Of a stretch of DNA of 64,000 nucleotides, positions 45,301 to 58,238 are shown piece after piece. The translations under genes and the position numbers were made by a program. Position 1 is the stretch's first letter, and the number at the start of each line of letters is the position of its first letter. The notes under the pieces are model-generated. The model was not told the origin of the DNA. It ran no database searches and saw only the letters and a program-made list of their open reading frames with translations. The stretch comes from Hormiphora californensis (Eukaryota > Ctenophora > Tentaculata > Cydippida > Pleurobrachiidae): the NCBI GenBank assembly GCA_020137815.1, contig CM035358.1, positions 3,604,792 through 3,668,791 of the forward strand, given 5' to 3'.

Positions 45301-48300
45301 GCACTGCCACTAGGTGCTGCAGCTTATATCTGAGGTCTTGCAACATTATCACAAATCATAAAGCTAGAGATTCTAAAGAATCATTTTGTGCAAGATACCC
45401 CTATCTGTAAATATAATATCGTATCGTACCTGTACAAAGGGTATTGGATCGGGTGAGGTCCTGTACTCCAGATTGTAAAAGAGGTTAATACTAGATTTGT
45501 TAGTTAGCACTTGGGTACAACTGGAACACGTCGTTTTGTGGGCTACCTGTGTAATGACTGTTATCAGGAATTTTAATTTTGGAGATTAAAGGTGGGAATT
45601 ACACCCGAGCCAGCATGTAAAATCATTGAGTAAATTTAATAAGTATGTTAACTAAGTTAAGTTATTCAAGATGTACCTACCTTGCTCCCAAATGCTGAAC
45701 ACACAGGACTGGTATGTTGGGGTGGTTGGATCGCTGCCAGAACCTCATTATGCAGTTGTCGGAGGAGGGTGGTTAGGAAACTTTGGGCCAACTGAAGGTA
45801 GTCCCTCTTTTCCAATCTCTTGTCATGTAGCTTCCAGTTCTGATAGTTCGCCTCGTGTACCTTATCAAACGCCTAAAAAGTATTGATTGGTTTTATGAAG
45901 GAGCAGAAGAATACTCGCTCCTTCATAAAACTAAACATAAACTATTACAGCAACAAAAGAGCTCTCGTTACCTGAATGAAGCTATCCGCCATTGTGACTT
46001 TATCATCAGTAACATCAAGAGTATAAAAGAGCAGGCCAAGGGAGCACGCCATGCACACGGTATTTTGACAGATGTGAGATTTTAATGCCAGGGCTATCGG
46101 TTCGATGTAGTAAAGTAACTGAAGGACAGTGATGTTGAAATCTTGTTGAAATATCAAATCAATTTTCTCTAGAACTTTGCAATAACAATCCAAACATTCA
46201 GATTTTAGCTATGTCCTAGATAGTGATATTGTTTGAAGGACTAGGAACTTTGAAGTACATACCTGTAGTACAGGGCAGATGTAACCATTTCCCTTAGTAT
46301 TGCAAAGGACACTAAACTTAGTTCTATTTATATTGTGAAGCTCATTCTCCGTCAATGTAGTTAGGTCAACATCAACACACTGATACACCTGTAATTAACA
46401 ACTAATTAACAACTAATTAACAAATAATTAACAATTAATTACTCATTATCCAGAGCTATATAGAACAAAGTTTCTAAAGAGCATTATACATAGTAATTGT
46501 CCCATCAGTATGAAATATGAACTCATCCTGTGTCCCTGTACAAAGGAACTGTTTGCTACTATAAAACAAGGATTAGCTTTGGAACAACAACTCATTCTGA
46601 GCCTAGCTGCAGGAACAGCCCCTATTACTACATACCCGGGGTATTTTACTGAAACCGTTATCCTTCCCCCGGGGATCATCTATTCTGGGTTGCAGTTTCA
46701 GTTCGTATGGTATCGTATTCTTGTACATGTTGTTAGGGTTAGGTGAGTACCCGCCCATGTACTTTACCTAGAGAATAAAACAAAAGTTTATTTATTCAGT
46801 TAATTAGCTAAACACCAATCGATTCGCTAATTTACCATTTTCATGTTCCTCAAGAGGTCAGCATCAATTGGTTTCACTCTCCTTCCGCCGGGTCTGTTAA
46901 ATTCAGAGGGCCAGTCGCTTAGCAACGGTTCTGAGGTGTGTGGTACTGGAACTGTAGACAGCGGGAAACTGTAATCGTCAATCTGAGATTTGAACTAGTT
47001 TTAAAAATCTTCATTCTAAAAAAAAGTTTATCTGGGACAATGGATATATTATGATGAATTAGTGCATCATACAGATCCTTTTTTATTTCCACATAAATAC
47101 CTACATTGACTTTAGGGAAGTTGAGGATCTGTTCGGAGGGAAAGTAGGTTGGTTGGGAGTATTGGTTAAAGGATGTCGTCTCGTGGGATGCTAACAGGTG
47201 CACCATACCCGCTGTATCGCCTGGACAGAGAGAATAATGTCACATGTTGTATTGGTGTTACTTCTTACATAGTTGTATCTCTCATTCTACCAAACAGCAC
47301 AAGGGAATCATATCATTTCCAATATCAGTTCATTTTCTAGTACACACCGAAAGGGTAAATTTAGTGCCGTATATTGGGGTCCACAGTTTATTCAGGGGTT
47401 AGACTGTACAAAATTGTACGTGAGGGAGAACGGGGAGAACACCTAGAAGCCAACTACACACACCACAGTAGAGAAGCTTGGGTATATGACTATAAATGGG
47501 CATAAAACTACAATTCTCATACAACATCACAATTCACACAATTGAGACATTTACGTAATGGCGACATTACCTATCGCGAGGGCTTTTGATGAAGATGACA
47601 AATCGAAGTCATAACATGAGTAACCCCCTAAATCAACCTCAAAGTATTTAGTACTCTGGGGCGTGGAAGACGCTACCTCCACCTGTTGGAACTGTCCAGG
47701 CTGAGAGGCAATCAGGACCTACATTGGAAGAGGGGGATTAAGATAATTCTGGACGTTCCTCTCAACAAAAAGATTTTAAAATTGGGGAGAGAGTATAATA
47801 GCTGTTCACCGATACACTTACCTGTTTTATAATGATAACACGCCCCTATTGTGCCCATGCCAGATCACAAGATAGTCGATATCAGGACACCTTTTTCGAC
47901 TCTACTAAGAGATCACAAGAGAGAGAGACCTACCTGTGAGTGGTACATGGGCATGAATCGTAACTGGAGTGGATCGATTGAGCAGTGTACTGCAGTTAGA
48001 CTCCGCATCATTCTCAGATCGTACACTAACAATGCACGTGTAACACTCAACTCGTTTCCACGGGAAGCAAAACCACATGACACCTGAGAGGAAGAGATAG
48101 AGATTTAGTGAAACTGAACTTTTAGTTCGGCTGGATATATTGGGTTGAAAACATAATTTTTCGCTCTGAATCACTCTCTTACCAGAAGGTTGTCACAAAT
48201 ATCAAAATCTGAAATCGTCCCCGAGTGTGCTTGAATTGTGTTAGTCCTCTTGTAACTATTCTTATCATACAACAATATATCCCCATCTGGGCACCCGAGA

Positions 48301-49121
48301 CACACCAAACTTTGTGTTTCTCTGATTAGGACACACTCCGAACTACCCAGATCAATTTCAGTCGTTATGGCCTGTTTTCCGAGATCGTATTTAGTGACAA
48401 TGTTAGTGTGGCCTCCAAGGTAGAGCTCCGTCCCCGTGGGATCTTTAGACATACAGCACATTCCGGTGAGGTTAGGCGAGGTAAAGGAGTGCTGGGGGAC
48501 ACCCTGGGGGAGGAAGATAGGTGAAGGGGTACTGGGGGACACCCTGAGGAGGAGTGGGGTTAAAGGTTTGTAAAACATAACCCTTCCGCAGCCTTCGGGA
48601 TTCGATTCGCTATTTGGCAAGGGGCAAGTAAGGAACTACCAAGGTCAAAGGGCAAGTACATTATATATATAGGGTCCTAGCCGATAAATATAACATACCC
48701 CTCGAGTGTGAAGATTAAGCCGGTTTGAGGAGAGAGACAGAATACCAGCATCTATCGGGTGTAGTTCCCTCACTTCGCTATTAGCATAGAACTTGGTATA
48801 CGGCTGCAACCCACAGGAGTAGTAACTCGTTACACTGCCTTTCTGTCCTCCCACCCATATCAACTCCTGATATATGAAGTGTTTTTTAGTACACAATGTT
48901 GTTAACTTTTTTTACAGTGATGATGATTCTTTTAGGGAATCCGCCCTAGCCCCTAAGTCAATGATGATTCAACTAAGACCTTTTGAGTTTTTCAATTTAA
49001 AATCGAGGTAGTTGTGCAAATCTTCTTTATTGACCTGTTTACTGTCGAATGCAACAAAGCTAACACTTCCTTGAGTCTCGACAACCTCGGTGCGGCTGAA
49101 TTCAAAGAGGCGATCCGTCAT
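42354..49121 (-). CDS. PAN2: PAN2 deadenylase subunit, exonuclease residues lost
   Basis: PAN2 pairs with PAN3 to trim poly(A) tails. Twenty exons (minus): 49121-49035, 48866-48699, 48491-48183, 48083-47934, 47718-47571, 47220-47105, 46982-46836, 46767-46636, 46388-46263, 46118-45972, 45872-45681, 45546-45430, 45098-44972, 44699-44551, 44310-44172, 44036-43915, 43691-43557, 43213-43031, 42873-42708, 42529-42354; about 1,010 residues, all phases consistent, no stop. WD40 part: IWVGGQKGSVTSYY, VYDLRMMRSLT. Linker: DADLLRN, YMGGYSPNP. Pseudo-ubiquitin-hydrolase part: LLYYIEPIALALKSHICQN, CMACSLGLLFYTLD, WCNRC. Exonuclease part: GELVGIGLC, VRGQGANEGVPF, VGHNIAKQLKFVNI. The usual DAE, GHGLxxD and HDxxED residues are all replaced. 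Known PAN2 is about 1,200 residues, so this one is shorter, partly in the nuclease domain. Confidence 0.9.
44414..44493. repeat. Perfect 80-bp palindrome
   Basis: Two 40-nt arms meet with no spacer at AACCGGTT (44450-44457). It lies in a PAN2 intron between exons 44699-44551 and 44310-44172. Confidence 0.9.
45120..45228. mobile_element. 109-bp hAT-like MITE, copy 2
   Basis: Same termini and interior as 5290-5398 (CCAATCAG twice, GGTCACGTGAC once). Flanks TTATATAG and TTATATGG match at 7 of 8. On the minus strand it ends 19 bp before the CAG acceptor of the PAN2 exon starting at 45098, so it may supply branch-point sequence. Confidence 0.9.
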
Positions 49122-49426
49122 TTCATCATTGCCGCCTCTCCAATGTTAAATCGCCGTGTGTGTGACCCTTACTATACATTAGTAGGGAGTATTATAGAAG
49201 GAGATAGGGGGTCTAACAAGATGTAGGAAAACAATGATGGCAGTCAGAAATATGGTAAACTTTGAACAATTGTCCAGCAATTTCAGAGAGTCAAAGAAAA
49301 AAAGATTAATACACATTCAATGGAATCATACACACGCACACGTACACACACAACATTCAAAATAATAAATTGTCTCAGAACACTTTTCAAAGTCTTAATG
49401 ATAATCACAGAAATTCCCTCTTTTTC

Positions 49427-51730
49427 CTATGTTCGAACTTGGAAATTCCCAGCTTTAGTGATGTATTTAACACCCTTGAAAGGCTTATAATTCTCGTTGA
49501 ACATATCTAGCCTGTTTAACTTTGAGACCACTGACTGCCAACTGACTTATCTTGAAATCCACATGTATCGTTGGGTGGGCTGCTTTGCAGGTAGCACCAG
49601 TCGCAATTGTACACTGGGAGGGATATATTAGCTTGAGAATGAGAATCACAACAATCCAGGTACTCGAGAGAAGAAAATAATATATTTTTAGAATAGATAG
49701 AAAAAGGCTGCTTCAAAAAGAAACTTACTGTGCCCCGCATGGTTGGTATTTTCAGTGGCTGGATCTTCCCAATATCCCACTTTAGCTGCTTAGTAGTTGG
49801 ATCGAAGGTGTAAGTTCCAACCGATGTAGTCATGGAGCAGCCTGTCACCTCTTTCGGTAGGGGAACTGATATAATCACGTTATCCACCTGTGTGAGGAGT
49901 TGTGGTTCCAGGAAACTGTTGCTATGGTAACCAAGAAAACTGTTACTATGGTAACCAATGAAACTGTTACTATGGTAACCAAGGAAGCTGTTACCATGGT
50001 AACCAATTTGTAGCTACTGTTACGGTATACTAAGAAGAATGATAACGTACCGTTTTCCCCAGAGTTTGTTTTGGTCCCACAGTAATGTCAACCTTACCAA
50101 TCTGACCATCGTTGAAGTTGATCATGGCCCGTACATACACCGGGATAGCAACCTGACTGGCAATATACCGAGAATTAGAAAAGATGCATAACCCATGTAT
50201 GACCATGTATGATAACACTGAATTACAAATACAAAACGGTTTTTACGGTCTATACTAACACTAGATTACGACATTTTAAGAACTATGAATATAATGCCAT
50301 AAATTAGGGCATAATAACACCAACTGATTTCACTGTACTCACTTCTGAGAACTAATGTGGTAGCTCATCAGCACAAAGTTGCCATCTGGGGGAATGAAAG
50401 AGAGAACTTTCTCACTCTCCCACCTCTTCAGCCGGACACAAGGGTGAAAAGAGACATCATCAAGGAGTCGGGGGTTGATAAAGGACATGCTGAGGTCGGG
50501 CATCCCAGATAAATGGACGTTACAGTTTATCTGGAGAGAGGTCGGGGGAGATTAGGAAAAGAGTTGGGGTGAGAAACGGTATTTGATGTACACACAAAAT
50601 CGTTTCTTTAGTAGCAGGGGTCCTGCACGAAAAGTTGGGTACAGCAAATTGGAGTAGTTCCAGAAAACTTAGACATTTGCCAAACATACATTTCTGGCCG
50701 GAATAGTATTCCCAGAATACTACCACACACTGACGTATAATAGGTAAACTCGGAAATTTCACAGTGTTGTGTGTACTCACATTACACATGAATTGGGAAG
50801 TTTTACAACTTACATTTCCATGAATTTCTGCAGAGACAACATTTCCATTGGCATCAATAATAACATCCACATCTTCTACACAGTCAAAATATGCTTCGTT
50901 ATTGGCATATTTAACACCCTGTCTCCTCCAGGGGACGTTAGACAACTGAGAACCAGGGAGAACTGAACTTACTCTGCAAATGAAAAGGAGAGTTAGGAAA
51001 TGTAAGTTAGTTTCCAGGAATTGGATATCCAGATATTGGAAAAGTTACCTACCCTTCTTTTCCGGTTACCATAGACACTGCCTTGTTGAGAATGGTTGGT
51101 GGTTTTATGAGCTCAGTTAAGATGTTCAGTTCTGTAGCCAAGGGAAACCCGTTATCGAGCATTTCTTCCAACAACTGACAATAAATGTGGCGTTAAAAAC
51201 AAATAATCAATTTTCAAGAAGTAGTAAATTAACGCACTGTATTTAAATATTTGAATACCAACCTGATACACAACAATGATATTGTCTTTGATTGCTGTCT
51301 CAGTGCAGTCATCGAAATACTCAGTGAACGTATCCATCACTCGGTGCATGAATTCAATGACAAACAACGGCTGGACTGAAATAGTGGTATATGAGATCTG
51401 AGTTACACATTTGATAGTAATTGAGACACTTCAGAATCAATTTCCACTGACCTTCCATTTGAGTTACGGCAACTAGATAGATTTTCTCTCTGTAAATATT
51501 AATCAAGCAGTTCTTGTTGGCTGTAATTATAGGAGGGACATCTTCAGGAGTAGTAGCCTTGGTCTGGGCATCAAAAAAGTGGTCACAAACACTCCGACTG
51601 ACGATCGTCCGCCAGTGTTTCTCCAGGAAAATGTCCCTGGGGGAGGAATTTGATAGCAAAATCTTCACAGAATACTGATATAATAAACTTACCCTGATTG
51701 GTTAATGAAAAATATGCTGTTTATGAGCAT
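49427..51730 (-). CDS. AP3M: AP-3 complex mu subunit
   Basis: Medium subunit of the AP-3 adaptor, which sorts cargo from endosomes or trans-Golgi to lysosome-related organelles. Exons (minus): 51730-51693, 51636-51452, 51375-51263, 51174-51053, 50973-50814, 50530-50343, 50156-50051, 49887-49729, 49613-49427; about 418 residues, as in vertebrate AP3M. N-terminal longin-like part: [21 protein letters not shown], split by the first intron. Then [21 protein letters not shown] and NNEAYFD; the C-terminal MHD has [31 protein letters not shown] and WDIGKIQP. It ends FQVRT, the family terminus. One extra base in an A run near 49517 breaks the frame after SGLKV; removing it restores [13 protein letters not shown]. 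The stop is 306 bp from the PAN2 start. Confidence 0.93.
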
Positions 51731-52100
51731 TTTGTAACAGAAACAGCCGACAGCGGAGAGGCCAGAGAAGAGTTTCGTTTTTGGGGCAAAAAAAGAAGCA
51801 AAAAGTTTTCACGGACACTGCATAGTGGGGAGCCTAAGTCCAACGTTGTGCGCGCCGCCGTCGGCTTTTCGTCGGCGGTACCGCTAACTGAACTGACACT
51901 GGCATCCTCACTCGCGCGCTGAGAGCTTTTTTCGCGCGGTACATGTTAGTTCGTTCAGACTGTGAGTGTGACTGAAAATGGATTTTGTCACCTAAAATGG
52001 CCGGTCGCCTTGGAAACTTGCAGGACACCATTGAGATAGTGAGTTAAACGGAAATATCGCACTTGGTATTCCCAACATGGTAATACAATATAGAGTTGGC
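51731..52100 (-). promoter_or_regulatory. Possible AP-3 mu promoter region
   Basis: CpG-rich DNA just upstream of the AP-3 mu ATG (for example GCGCGCCGCCGTCGGC near 51850-51866, and TCGCGCGC at 51912). No start site or TATA box is evident; the call rests on composition and position. Confidence 0.3.
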
Positions 52101-52466
52101 CGTGGGGAAGGTATATCATACAATGGTGTCCTATGAACAACAGTTATAAAGTAGACCAATTTATCAAAACTACCGCAGTGGGTAGTGGCACTGAGTCGCA
52201 AAAAAAACAGAAAACATCAATGAAAGGATGGCATTTTTAGGTCAGCTCGATAGTCAAAACACTCTATAATCATGATAATGAAAATTCCGCTCTGTATTCT
52301 CCTTCCAATAAGAGGGATAATAATATACATGTTCGGTATTGTTTATGAGTCCATTCACTGTTATTCCTATTCCATGTAAACAGCCAAAATGGAGCTGGAT
52401 CAATACTGCAGTCAGTAGATGATGTATATCTGACACCACAACAGCACCCACAGGCCACAGTCGCCG

Positions 52467-53937
52467 TCATAGTAACATGTGGTGCAGTTTGTTACGGTCA
52501 ACTCCAAAGTCGAATTCCGGCTCTGAGTGGTCCTGGAGAGGGGGAGATGGGGTGTTAGGGCCTGGTTAATCAGGGGTGAGTTAGGGGTGTTGGTGTGGGA
52601 TAGATAGAAACTGGGGTTTCGGTTCAGATAGCAGGTGTTGAGTAATTTGATATAACATGGGCTATACCAGTACACGAGAGTGTAAATTAGCAGTTACGCT
52701 CCAGTTGCAGATTGGAGGCTGGCTCCAGTTTCTGGCGCCAGCCTCCAGTCTGCAACTGGCGCAAGCTGGGAGAGTCCCTGTGCACGCCAAATCTTCGTTG
52801 ACTAGCAGGGTTTTCGATGTGAATTGCATGTAAAGTAGCGTGCGCGGCAGTGTCAGCAGTGTCAGCAGGGGCCTGCTTCATTGTAACTAACGTCAGTCGC
52901 AAAATCTCTAACTGGACCCTAACGCGATTGAGAAAAACAAAACACAAACCTTATCACAGTAATCCTCCACATCATCAGTTTCAGGTCGAGATGTGATCTC
53001 CTTATCATTCTGGGTCTCAGCTTCCAGCTGAGATCTCTTGGCTGCTGGGCCGGGCTGTTCCTCTTCAAGATCTCTTTCCTGAGAGGGAAGGCGTGTTAGA
53101 GGGTCAGAGGGTCAAAAAAAGAGGGTTGGTAAAAGTGGGACAGTGTTCGACTAATCGTAACGTTATCTGTAGAGAGAATATATGTTATATTTTATATCTG
53201 CTATGTTGGGAATAGCAAGTGTCATGTTGTTCGGGCCCCAAACAACATGACACTTTCATAGTAACCCTACAGGGTTACTAGGAAAGTTTTATAAATTTCG
53301 GGGGGTCACCAAAAATGAAAAAAGAAGGTTGTGAAATTAATACCACCCAGGGAAGATAAACGGTTGCCAGGGATTACTATGGGTGGTTGTTGAGTAAGGG
53401 CAGGGGCCAGGGTTTATGTCTGCTAAACAACTGATAAAACCTAACATCACATTCGAGTGATCCGGTCCCGCAACACAACCACCCACAACTAGAAGGATAG
53501 GATCACATACGCGAGATCTTATCCCGTACTACAGCTACATACAACGAAAGAGAGAGGAGATTGAGAGAGGCGGAGAGAGGTAGATAGAGCCAGAGTGAGA
53601 GAGTGACAGCTACTGAGGTGTCATAGAATGGTAGCTAGCAGGTAGGGTGAGAGAAAATAATTAGAGAATTCAAATATTTTGACTTGTCAACTAAAATATA
53701 GAGAACTATAAAGCATAATCTGCCACTGGTTGCTCTCACCTTATAATGTCGATGCCATAACCACTTGACGGCGAACAGAGGGGCGCGACATGCAACAGAA
53801 CTTCTTTTCCCATCGATCACTGACAGTGATTCACTGCTTCCTTTCCTGTTCCACCTGCAGCTGTAGCTGTTGATGTGTGAGATAGTAGTTATCCTCTGAT
53901 GGACTATTTTTGAGAACGACAATCAACCGTTGAACAC
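52467..53937 (-). CDS. Unidentified gene, 3' three exons
   Basis: Exons (minus): 53937-53740, 53078-52950 and 52532-52467 (stop TGA). Residues read VQRLIVVLKNSPSEDNYYL, then Gln-rich helix LQLQVEQE, then GSSESLSVIDGK, AVKWLWHRHYK, an acidic linker ERDLEEEQPGPAAKR, and FDFGVDRNKLHHMLL at the C-terminus. The first exon needs one base removed in the A run near 53850 to stay open; its length (198) is one base too long for the observed phases. I do not recognise the family. The gene presumably extends upstream beyond 53937, but no further exon was found before the repeats. Confidence 0.5.
53219..53258. repeat. Short hairpin
   Basis: GTGTCATGTTGTT and AACAACATGACAC pair around CGGGCCCCA in an intron of the unidentified minus-strand gene. 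Confidence 0.8.
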
Positions 53938-54345
53938 CTGGAATTGAGTGTGTGGGTTACAGATATGATGTCAAGAGTACTGAGTAGGTTGGCATCCCTA
54001 TATCTAAATTCTCAGCATGCTGCATGAGGCCCATAACGACGTTATAACCCTCCTTTGTAAATTTGTAAAAGAGGGCGGGTCGCATGCAAAGAGGGTAGAG
54101 CCAGGCAATGACGATGAGTCAGTGTAAAATTTCGGCTGACCTCTTGAACACCACCCCACCCAAAACAAAAAGAGTTTAATAAATATATACCAAAACTACT
54201 CAACATTTGCTACTCAACATTTGCTACTCAACATATGCTTATTTGGAGTGTTAGACGATATGAGACACGATTTGGAGAAGGTTTCTCTCACTACACAGTA
54301 TCCAGTACCCACCCCTCTCTCTTTCCCCCGTGCGCTCTCTCTCTC

Positions 54346-54380
<35 letters not shown>

Positions 54381-54849
54381 GGCGGGGTTTTTCTCAACAG
54401 GACCACCCTGACATAACTGACAGTAACACTAGCCACAGCCCCACACAGTCACCTATATATCCCCCGGTCTCTCTACCCCCGAACTTGATCACCCACAGCC
54501 CCACATTTTTTTTAGTAATTTAATCTCGTTAACGGTCCTTCGATACCAGTTGAAGTCCTAGGGGGAGGAAAACGTGTAAAACAGATTTTGGTATAACAAA
54601 GCTTTGACGAAAAAAACCTAGACGTCACCCCCTGAAAAGTTACCCCCCTTAAGAACTCTCCATTTTAACTCTCGGGCGTTATGGTCAACATTTAAAGGGT
54701 ATTCAGATCCCCATATCACTTTTAGGGGGTTTCATATTATCTAACTCTTGGGGGTATCTATCCCCCACCCCATTTTTAAAATCACCTGAACCTGCAGCGG
54801 GGGAAAGGGAGGGTGAGTTAGAAAAGGCTTTTTTGAAAAAAAATGATGC

Positions 54850-55275
54850 CAAAAAGGGTAAGGAAGGAAGGTCGGGGGAAGGAAAGGGGGAGGTAGGTGG
54901 TGGTGGGGAAGGGAAGGGGGACGGGGGGTTTGGGTGGGGGGGGGGGTGGGGAGGTGGGTGGGGGGGGGGGGGGGGGGGGAAAGGGGGGGGGGGAAGGGGG
55001 GAAGGGGGGGAAAGGGGGGGGCAGGGGGGGGGGGGGGAAAGGGAAAGGGGGAAGGGGAAGGAAGGGGGGAGGGGGGGGAAAAAAGGGGGGGGGGGGGGGG
55101 GGGGGGACGGGGGGGGGGGGGGGGGGTGGGGGGGGGTGGGGGGGGGGGGAAGGGGGGGGGGTGGGGGGGGGAAGAGGGGAAGGGGGAGGGAAGGGGGGTT
55201 TTTTTTTTTTTAAGGGTTTTTTTTTAGGGGGGGGAAATTTTTTTTTTTTTTGGGGGGGGAAAGGGGGGAAAAAAG
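54850..55275. repeat. Poly-G/G-rich low-complexity tract
   Basis: More than 400 bp of nearly unbroken G with occasional A, C and T. The Gly-rich open frames here are artefacts. It could be a real quadruplex-forming satellite or a base-calling/assembly fault. Confidence 0.85.
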
Positions 55276-55732
55276 GGGGAGGGGGTAAAGTTTATTTTTA
55301 CATTCCTGCGATAATTCACCTCTTAGTATTGGTTGTGTGAGTGTTCAGTGTAGTCCACGTTCTATAGTAATCCTGCCTAGCCATGGACGTTGTAGAAACT
55401 TGTCTCATGTTCCAACTACATCCCAGTCTCCCAAATTCTGATGGATCATTGTCATGTCTGGGTTCTGCTTCTATCTGACAATCTGACATCTGTATCAGAG
55501 GTGGTGGTTTTCAGGCATTTGTATTTTTCAAACAATGGTGCAGTGGGTGTTGTTTACTTTAGAAGCTTCAACTAATTATATTGAAAAGTTCAAGTTCAAG
55601 TTCACAATAGTAAATACAATATACTATACAGTGCAGAAATTCCCATCTCGTGGGTCCTCCTTTGTCAACTAGTATATTTACAAGTCCCTACTCAGACATA
55701 AACAGCGTCAGCAGCAAACAACATATACAGCT

Positions 55733-55854
55733 TCACACTGCACTCTTCTTTTTTGCCTCTCGAAACTCATTAGGGACCGTCATATAGCCACGCACCGGTG
55801 GTCTGTCATAGAATTCCTTCATGAACGCACCAAGGTAAATGAGAGGTAGGGACG
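55733..55854 (-). CDS. Orphan 3' exon of an unidentified gene
   Basis: After the acceptor CTCTCAG an open frame reads SLPLIYLGAFMKEFYDRPP, then VRGYMTVPNEFREAKKKSAV and a TGA stop. The sequence is not repetitive and looks coding (short hydrophobic stretch, basic tail). The family is unknown. Upstream exons should lie at higher coordinates, but a minisatellite and transposons intervene. Confidence 0.4.
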
Positions 55855-55965
55855 CTGAGAGATGGAGTAAATGGGAGGTAGGGTAGCTGAGAGATGAAGA
55901 AATGGGAGGTAGGGAAGCTGAGAGATGGAGTAAATGGGAGGTAGGATAGCTGAGAGATGGAGTAG
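55835..55965 (-). repeat. Minisatellite made of duplicated splice acceptors
   Basis: Four units of about 30-36 bp. On the minus strand each reads CATCTCTCAGC, then CCTACCTC and CATTTA. The last copy is the acceptor of the orphan exon at 55854. Confidence 0.85.
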
Positions 55966-57656
55966 ATCAAGATCAAGAAACATTTGATTCGACACCGACC
56001 CTCTCTCTGCTCCTCGATCTTTCCCGGCATGTTCTGGAGCTGCTGTGTGAGAGTTGAACGCGAGCGCGGCAAAACCATGACACGACATGCACCACGACAT
56101 GCGAGATGCGAATTTTATTATTTTGAAGTTTTGTCGGGTTGCGATTTTTGTTTTAGGTCGGAGAGTGAAACGGCCGGTACAGTGGTAAACTAGATTAAAA
56201 ACTGTACGCCTCGTTAGACGGCGATTTTTCCTATCTTGTCTGGTTCCTGAGATATGGCCCCCTAAAGAGTTGGTGTCTCAAACTGCTGAATCGGGGTCAC
56301 GCGAGGAAAATGGGCATCAGTTTGCGTGTACTGCTCCGTTTTTCACGGGACTTTAACGAGGGTGACGGCAAGATTCTCACCTATTACATGGTATCCTTAC
56401 ATTGTGTATTAAATCTAAAATGACTGAGCAGTGCAGCATGCTTGTTAATGAACCTTGACGTGTTTGCTTGTCTCGTAAGCGCGCTCGCGACTAGCAAACA
56501 CGACATGCAGTTCACACCCTGACTACTAAAGTCCATTTTTTTTCAACTGTTCACCCAAAAACTGAAATTTAATAAAAATTAGAATTTGCGTGGCGCGCGC
56601 TACACGTTAACCCTTTGAGGGCGATAGGTCATATATGACACGGTCCATTCTAGACCGTCTGGAAGGCGCTACATGATGTCTAGGTGGCTAATTTTTTGTC
56701 ACAAGTTAGTTTTAGGGATTTTGAACCCAAAACCACGTCCAAATCTGCTCGGAAAATCGAAGAAATTTTTTTATGGCCCTTCTCGGGAGGCTAATTTAGG
56801 CCTTTTTTTAAAAACCCCTCTTAAATTTTTGTTTTTGAGGGGCACAAATAATCCTTTGAAGGGATAAAACTACTTGACATAACAAATCGAATGCAAAAAA
56901 CCGCATCAAAAAATATTGAAAATTGAATGAGTTATTAACGTTTTAGTCGTTGTATCATATATGACTCTATCGTCCGTAAGGGAATTCTAGTAACAAATGT
57001 CATTTGTGCAAAAGTATGGGTCCAATAGTCAAATTTTATGCTTTGAGGCAGTCTATAGCTATAATTTCTACATTCTTGAACGGTTTTTACTAGAAAAATA
57101 CCCCAAATTCTACATTTTGTATCATATATGACTCTATCGTCCCAATTGGTAAATTCTCCAAAAACATCCATAACTCGGGCTAGAAAAGGAGCTAAGAGTC
57201 AAATCAGGGCACTAAACTGTGTAGAATCATCGCATTAGTGGGGGTAGAGCACATATTTAGGTCGCTATCTTGCCCCCTAATTGAGATAATTGGATAATTA
57301 GCCAATTATCTGTCCCGCGCATGCTAATAAATGAAACTTTGCTTTGGGAAGGAGTTATGAGGCAAATGGGGGCACTAAAATGTGTAGAATCATCACATTA
57401 GTGGGGTTAGAGCACATATTTAGGTCCCTATCTGGACCCCTAATTGAGATAATTGGATAATTAGCTAATTAGTTGCCCTCCAGCGCTAAAAAATTCAATT
57501 TGGCGGAGTATACAAGACAAATGGGGGCACTAAAATGTGTAAAATCGTCGCCTTAGTGGGGGCAGAGCACATAGCTGAGTTTCTATTCCCGCTCCTAATT
57601 GAGATAATTGGATAATTAGCTAATTGACGGTTGCATAATCCCCCCTTTTCACCATA

Positions 57657-58238
57657 TACCGTGGTTTCTGGCTAATCCTGAGCTAAGGATCTAAGGATCT
57701 TTTGGCATCCCTTTACCCAATTTGTATCACCTTTGACTCGTTTTACACACTAATATAGCACTCTATACAACCCTAGACACCGCCTTCAGCTCTTTAGAAC
57801 CCTCTTGCTTAATCCTAGACCATAATTTCCAGATCCATACACCTTCCTAACCGATTTTTTTGGGATATCCTATTGCTCCTACAAGACGATCAACCCCTAA
57901 TGTACTACAGTTTCCCATTTTATTATTGGACACACAGTTTAGATTCCCCCTAAATTATTTCTCCTCATCACTCTCACAATCTCATTTGCCACTAAGGAAA
58001 CTTCTCATGAACTCCATCGGAAATAAAGATGATCTGTAGAAGGCGTTTAGTATGGTGTATGAGAGGTCTAGCTAGGAGTAGCAAGGGGGTTGTACAGAGC
58101 TGACGTCGGCGTCTAGGGTTGTATTGAGTGCTATATTATTGTGTAAAACGAGTCAAAGGTGATACAAATGGGGTAAAGGGATGCCAAAAGATCCTTAGAT
58201 TGAACAAAAGAGCTCAGGATTAGCCAGAAACCACAGTA
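57657..58238. mobile_element. 582-bp TA-flanked element nested in the left arm
   Basis: Ends TACCGTGGTTTCTGGC and GCCAGAAACCACAGTA are inverted repeats extending inward to CTCAGGAT and the AAGGATCTTTTGGCATCCC block. TA lies at 57655-57656 and 58239-58240. Removing it makes the left arm (CACCATATGGTCACGG) match the right arm. Confidence 0.85.

Noticed and set aside
54833-55340. Gly-rich open frames
   Set aside because: Produced by the poly-G tract.
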